In this document: in pieces, positions 61,620-64,000 of the stretch
Layout: every line of letters begins with the position of its first letter
Numbering within the stretch: position 1 is the stretch's first letter
Assembly: GCF_001592005.1 (NCBI RefSeq)
Contig: NZ_BCVZ01000001.1
Coordinates: forward strand, 1 to 64,000
Source: Bacillus sonorensis NBRC 101234 = KCTC 13918
GTDB lineage: Bacteria; Bacillota; Bacilli; Bacillales; Bacillaceae
Length of the DNA stretch: 64,000 bases
Reading direction: 5' to 3'
Notes under the pieces: model-generated
The model's database searches: none
What the model was told of the DNA's origin: nothing
Seen by the model: the letters and a program-made list of their open reading frames with translations, nothing else
Made by a program: the position numbers and the translations under genes

Positions 61620-62633
61620 CTATAGTGAAGACCTAAGGATCAATTCCGCCTCAAGCTGGATAGTTTGCGGAGCGCTGTCATCTCCTTCAAGGCGTTTGAT
61701 AATCCTTTCCATTGCAACTCTGCCCATTTCGTGCGACGGCTGGGCAATGGTTGTAATCCCCGGACCGATTAATTTATACCATTCGGTGTCGTCAAATCCC
61801 GCAATTCCGACATCCTCCGGAATCGCTGCGCCCATCTCATAAAGGCAGCTGATGATTTTCAGCATCAGGAGCCCGTTGTTCCCAAGTATGGCTTTTTTGC
61901 CTTGATCATCACCGGATGCCAAAAAGCTTTTGACAGCCTGCATGAGAGCCGCTTTATCTTTCACATCGACTTCATATATCTGGGGAATGCGGCCCGCATT
62001 GCGTTCAAGAGCGATTTCGGTGTAAGCCGAAGCCCTTTCTTCCCTCGGGCTGATCCCAGCCATCGGCTCTGTGAACAGACCGACATGGCGGTAGCCTTTG
62101 TCATACATGTAATGGACGATTTGGCTTGTGACTTCGCGGTTATTTGTCGTGACCGCATCAAGCTTCAATCCGGGCACTTTCCGGTCGACGAGCACAATGG
62201 AGACGTCCTGGCTGATCAGATCCATCAGCACATCGTTGTTTTGTCCGGTTGTATTGATAATCAGCCCCTCAATGTAATGGGCGTTCAGCTTGTGCAGCAT
62301 TTCCCTTTCCTTCTCAGGGCTGTTATCCGTGTTGCAGACCATGATGCTGTACCCGTACTGATCACAAACCTCTTCGACTCCCCTCAAGGTTGCTACAGAA
62401 AACGGGTTTGTAATATCGGCTACTAAAAAACCGATGAGTTTGCTCTTTTTCACTTTCAGTCCCTGCGCCATCTGGCTGGGCCGATAATTTAGCGCCTCGA
62501 TCGCTTTTTTGATGCTTTTGACTTTTTTGGGCGATATGGCATCGATTTTCCCGTTGATATACCGGGAAACCGTTGATTTTGATACGCCCGCATGTGCTGC
62601 TACTTCGTTGATGGTTACTTTTTTATCCTTCAT
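61620..62633 (-). CDS. kdgR: LacI-family regulator KdgR
   Basis: KdgR represses the KDG catabolic genes. The 337-residue protein has an N-terminal LacI helix-turn-helix 'TINEVAAHAGVSKSTVSRYI' (residues 7-26), a hinge, and a periplasmic-binding-type effector domain with 'IGFLVADITNPFS'. It heads kdgRKAT and probably controls itself through the operator 25-45 bases upstream. KDG or a related acid is the presumed inducer. Confidence 0.94.
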   Translation of the reverse strand: MKDKKVTINEVAAHAGVSKSTVSRYINGKIDAISPKKVKSIKKAIEALNYRPSQMAQGLKVKKSKLIGFLVADITNPFSVATLRGVEEVCDQYGYSIMVCNTDNSPEKEREMLHKLNAHYIEGLIINTTGQNNDVLMDLISQDVSIVLVDRKVPGLKLDAVTTNNREVTSQIVHYMYDKGYRHVGLFTEPMAGISPREERASAYTEIALERNAGRIPQIYEVDVKDKAALMQAVKSFLASGDDQGKKAILGNNGLLMLKIISCLYEMGAAIPEDVGIAGFDDTEWYKLIGPGITTIAQPSHEMGRVAMERIIKRLEGDDSAPQTIQLEAELILRSSL

Positions 62634-62657
62634 TCAAGTACTCCTATACGCCTTAAA

Positions 62658-62707
62658 TTTGAAACCGATCTCAAAAACTTTATACATTCAGCATACCACA
62701 TCCGCAA
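62658..62707 (-). promoter_or_regulatory. kdgR promoter and operator
   Basis: On the minus strand TTGCGG (62707-62702) and TATAAA (62684-62679) are 17 bases apart. An operator TGAAACCGATCTCA-type site (62658-62677, read on the plus strand) lies directly downstream of the -10 and matches cre at all fixed positions. Confidence 0.7.
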
Positions 62708-62776
62708 AAGTTTGGAATGGTTTTTTTAAATTTGAAGATTTACATTGACAATCTTCAGAAAAAATCGAAAAGGCTG

Positions 62777-62830
62777 TTGACGATTTCCATTATCTGCTTT
62801 ACAATTCATGTTTGAAACCGTTACCAAAAA
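62777..62830 (+). promoter_or_regulatory. kduI-kduD promoter and operator
   Basis: TTGACG (62777-62782) and TACAAT (62800-62805) are 17 bases apart. The operator with TGAAACCGTTACCA lies at 62811-62830 over the probable start of transcription. It is the third copy of the shared motif. Confidence 0.8.
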
Positions 62831-62892
62831 CTTTGCATTTTCATGCTTCATTCAAGTCAAAGCGAAAACGTCCAATCCAAGGAGGAGAAAGT

Positions 62893-63720
62893 ATGGAAAA
62901 TCGCTATTCCGTTCATCCTGAACAAGCGAAACGATTCACGACCGCAGAGCTTCGCGAACATTTTTTAATAGACTCATTGTTTGTTGAAAATCAGCTGAAC
63001 ATGTTTTATTCACATGAGGACAGGGTGGTAATCGGCGGAGCCGTGCCGGTGAAAGAGCCGATTAAGCTTGATGCGGGCGACTTTTTAAAAACCGATTATT
63101 TCCTTGAACGGCGCGAGGTCGGGATCGTGAATGTCGGACAGGCGGGAACCGTAAAGGTTGACGGTGAAGAGCACGTTTTAGGGCATAAGGATTTTCTGTA
63201 TATCGGTCTGGGGAGCAAAGACGTTTATTTTTCAAGCTTGAATGAAGGCGCTGCCAAGTTTTATTTTATTTCCGCGACAGCCCATAAACATTATCCTGTG
63301 CAAAAAGCCGCGCTTTCCGAGCTTCCATACGACCACTTGGGGGATGAAGCGTCTTCTAATGTCCGCAACCTTTATAAAGTGATCCATGAAGACGGCATTA
63401 AAAGCTGCCAGCTCATGATGGGAATTACTTTCCTTGAGTCCAACAACACGTGGAATACAATGCCGGCCCATGTGCATGACCGCCGGATGGAGGTCTATCT
63501 CTATCTTGACCTTCACGAGGAAGAGAAAGTGTTCCATTTCATGGGTGAACCGACTGAAACGCGCCATCTCGTTGTCGGGAATGAACAGGCTGTGATTTCG
63601 CCTGCCTGGTCGATTCATTCAGGTTCCGGGACATCCAATTACTGTTTTATATGGGCGATGGCCGGCGAAAATTATACATTCAAAGACATGGATGCCGTCC
63701 CGATGAATGTCATACGGTAA
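62893..63720 (+). CDS. kduI: 5-keto-4-deoxyuronate isomerase KduI
   Basis: KduI converts 5-keto-4-deoxyuronate to 2,5-diketo-3-deoxygluconate in pectin and uronate breakdown. The 275-residue protein has the family metal site in 'NTMPAHVHDRRMEVYLYLD' (His residues and Glu) and 'WSIHSGSGTSNY'. ATG 62893 follows AAGGAGGAG; an upstream frame has no ribosome site. It is divergent from kdgR. Confidence 0.96.
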   Translation: MENRYSVHPEQAKRFTTAELREHFLIDSLFVENQLNMFYSHEDRVVIGGAVPVKEPIKLDAGDFLKTDYFLERREVGIVNVGQAGTVKVDGEEHVLGHKDFLYIGLGSKDVYFSSLNEGAAKFYFISATAHKHYPVQKAALSELPYDHLGDEASSNVRNLYKVIHEDGIKSCQLMMGITFLESNNTWNTMPAHVHDRRMEVYLYLDLHEEEKVFHFMGEPTETRHLVVGNEQAVISPAWSIHSGSGTSNYCFIWAMAGENYTFKDMDAVPMNVIR

Positions 63721-63733
63721 GGACGTGAATCAA

Positions 63734-64000
63734 ATGGGATATCTGGAATCATATTTTTCTCTTGAAGGAAAAACCGCTCTTGTTACAGGCCCCGGCACAG
63801 GGATCGGCCAAGGTATCGCCGAAGCCCTCGCAAAAGCGGGCGCCGATATTGTCGGCACCGCCCACACGAGCGGGCTTGATGAAACAAAACGGCTGATTGA
63901 AGGAACAGGCAAAACGTTCACTTCCTATCAACTCGACATGGGAAATCCCGATGAAGTCGAGGCTTTCACAAAAGAAGTGCTTGACCGTCATCAAATCGAT
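63734..64000 (+). CDS. kduD: 2-keto-3-deoxygluconate oxidoreductase KduD (partial)
   Basis: The first 89 residues of a short-chain dehydrogenase are present before the window ends. The nucleotide-binding motif is TGPGTGIGQG (TGx3GxG). It fits KduD, which reduces 2,5-diketo-3-deoxygluconate to KDG, the next step after KduI. It begins 13 bases after kduI behind GGACGTG. The catalytic Tyr-x3-Lys is beyond the window. Confidence 0.9.
   Translation, partial: MGYLESYFSLEGKTALVTGPGTGIGQGIAEALAKAGADIVGTAHTSGLDETKRLIEGTGKTFTSYQLDMGNPDEVEAFTKEVLDRHQID

Noticed and set aside
1-64000. CRISPR arrays, tRNA or rRNA genes, known riboswitches
   Set aside because: No regular spacer-repeat pattern, tRNA-like cloverleaf or recognisable riboswitch core was seen; the regular repeats present are protein-coding (LytB, LytC, LytD).

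Overview
The window looks like a chromosomal segment of a Bacillus of the B. subtilis group, closest to B. licheniformis or B. paralicheniformis. The proteins are near-colinear with known B. subtilis products: flgM-flgK-flgL-fliW-csrA, comF, degSU, tagO, tuaA-H, lytABC/lytR, gtaB, tag genes, lytD-manA and kdg/kdu. It differs from B. subtilis 168 by having an anaerobic ribonucleotide reductase (nrdDG), two LytD-type glucosaminidases and a rearranged tag locus. I see no prophage, insertion sequence, tRNA, rRNA or CRISPR.

Layout. Positions 1-4.7 kb carry the late flagellar operon on the minus strand (yvyF, flgM, flgN, flgK, flgL, yviE, fliW, csrA), ending in the sigma-D promoter and leader of the flagellin gene hag, which itself lies outside. 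Then come comFA-comFB-comFC, degV and degSU (5-10.7 kb). Divergent from degS are yvyE and tagV. From 12.7 to 24 kb lie tagO and the teichuronic acid operon tuaABCD-epimerase-tuaEFGH behind PhoP boxes. The lytABC autolysin operon and divergent tagU (lytR) follow, then gtaB. From 30.4 to 39.7 kb is the wall teichoic acid locus: tagAB on minus, and tagD, a family-2 glycosyltransferase, tagF, tagG and tagH on plus.

From 39.8 to 55.1 kb two large LytD-like glucosaminidase genes, both on the minus strand, bracket a roughly 9.5-kb accessory surface-glycan cassette. It holds two GT4 glycosyltransferases, a UDP-ManNAc dehydrogenase, mnaA, a coiled-coil pseudo-methyltransferase, a 900-residue double glycosyltransferase and a divergent alpha/beta-hydrolase. 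It has no flippase, polymerase or initiating transferase of its own. This is the best candidate here for an undescribed system.

The last 9 kb carries manA, nrdDG with a tandem NrdR-type operator, and the pectin/uronate catabolic genes kdgRKAT and kduI-kduD (kduD cut by the window end). Three cre/KdgR-like operators control the latter.

The unifying theme is the cell envelope. GtaB, TuaD, MnaA and TagD supply activated precursors. TagO and TuaA start polymers, Tag and Tua enzymes build and export them, LCP proteins (TagU, TagV) attach them, and LytA-D remodel the wall, partly under sigma-D control shared with flagella. Several start codons were moved from the longest reading frame to the one with a good ribosome binding site; each entry says so.
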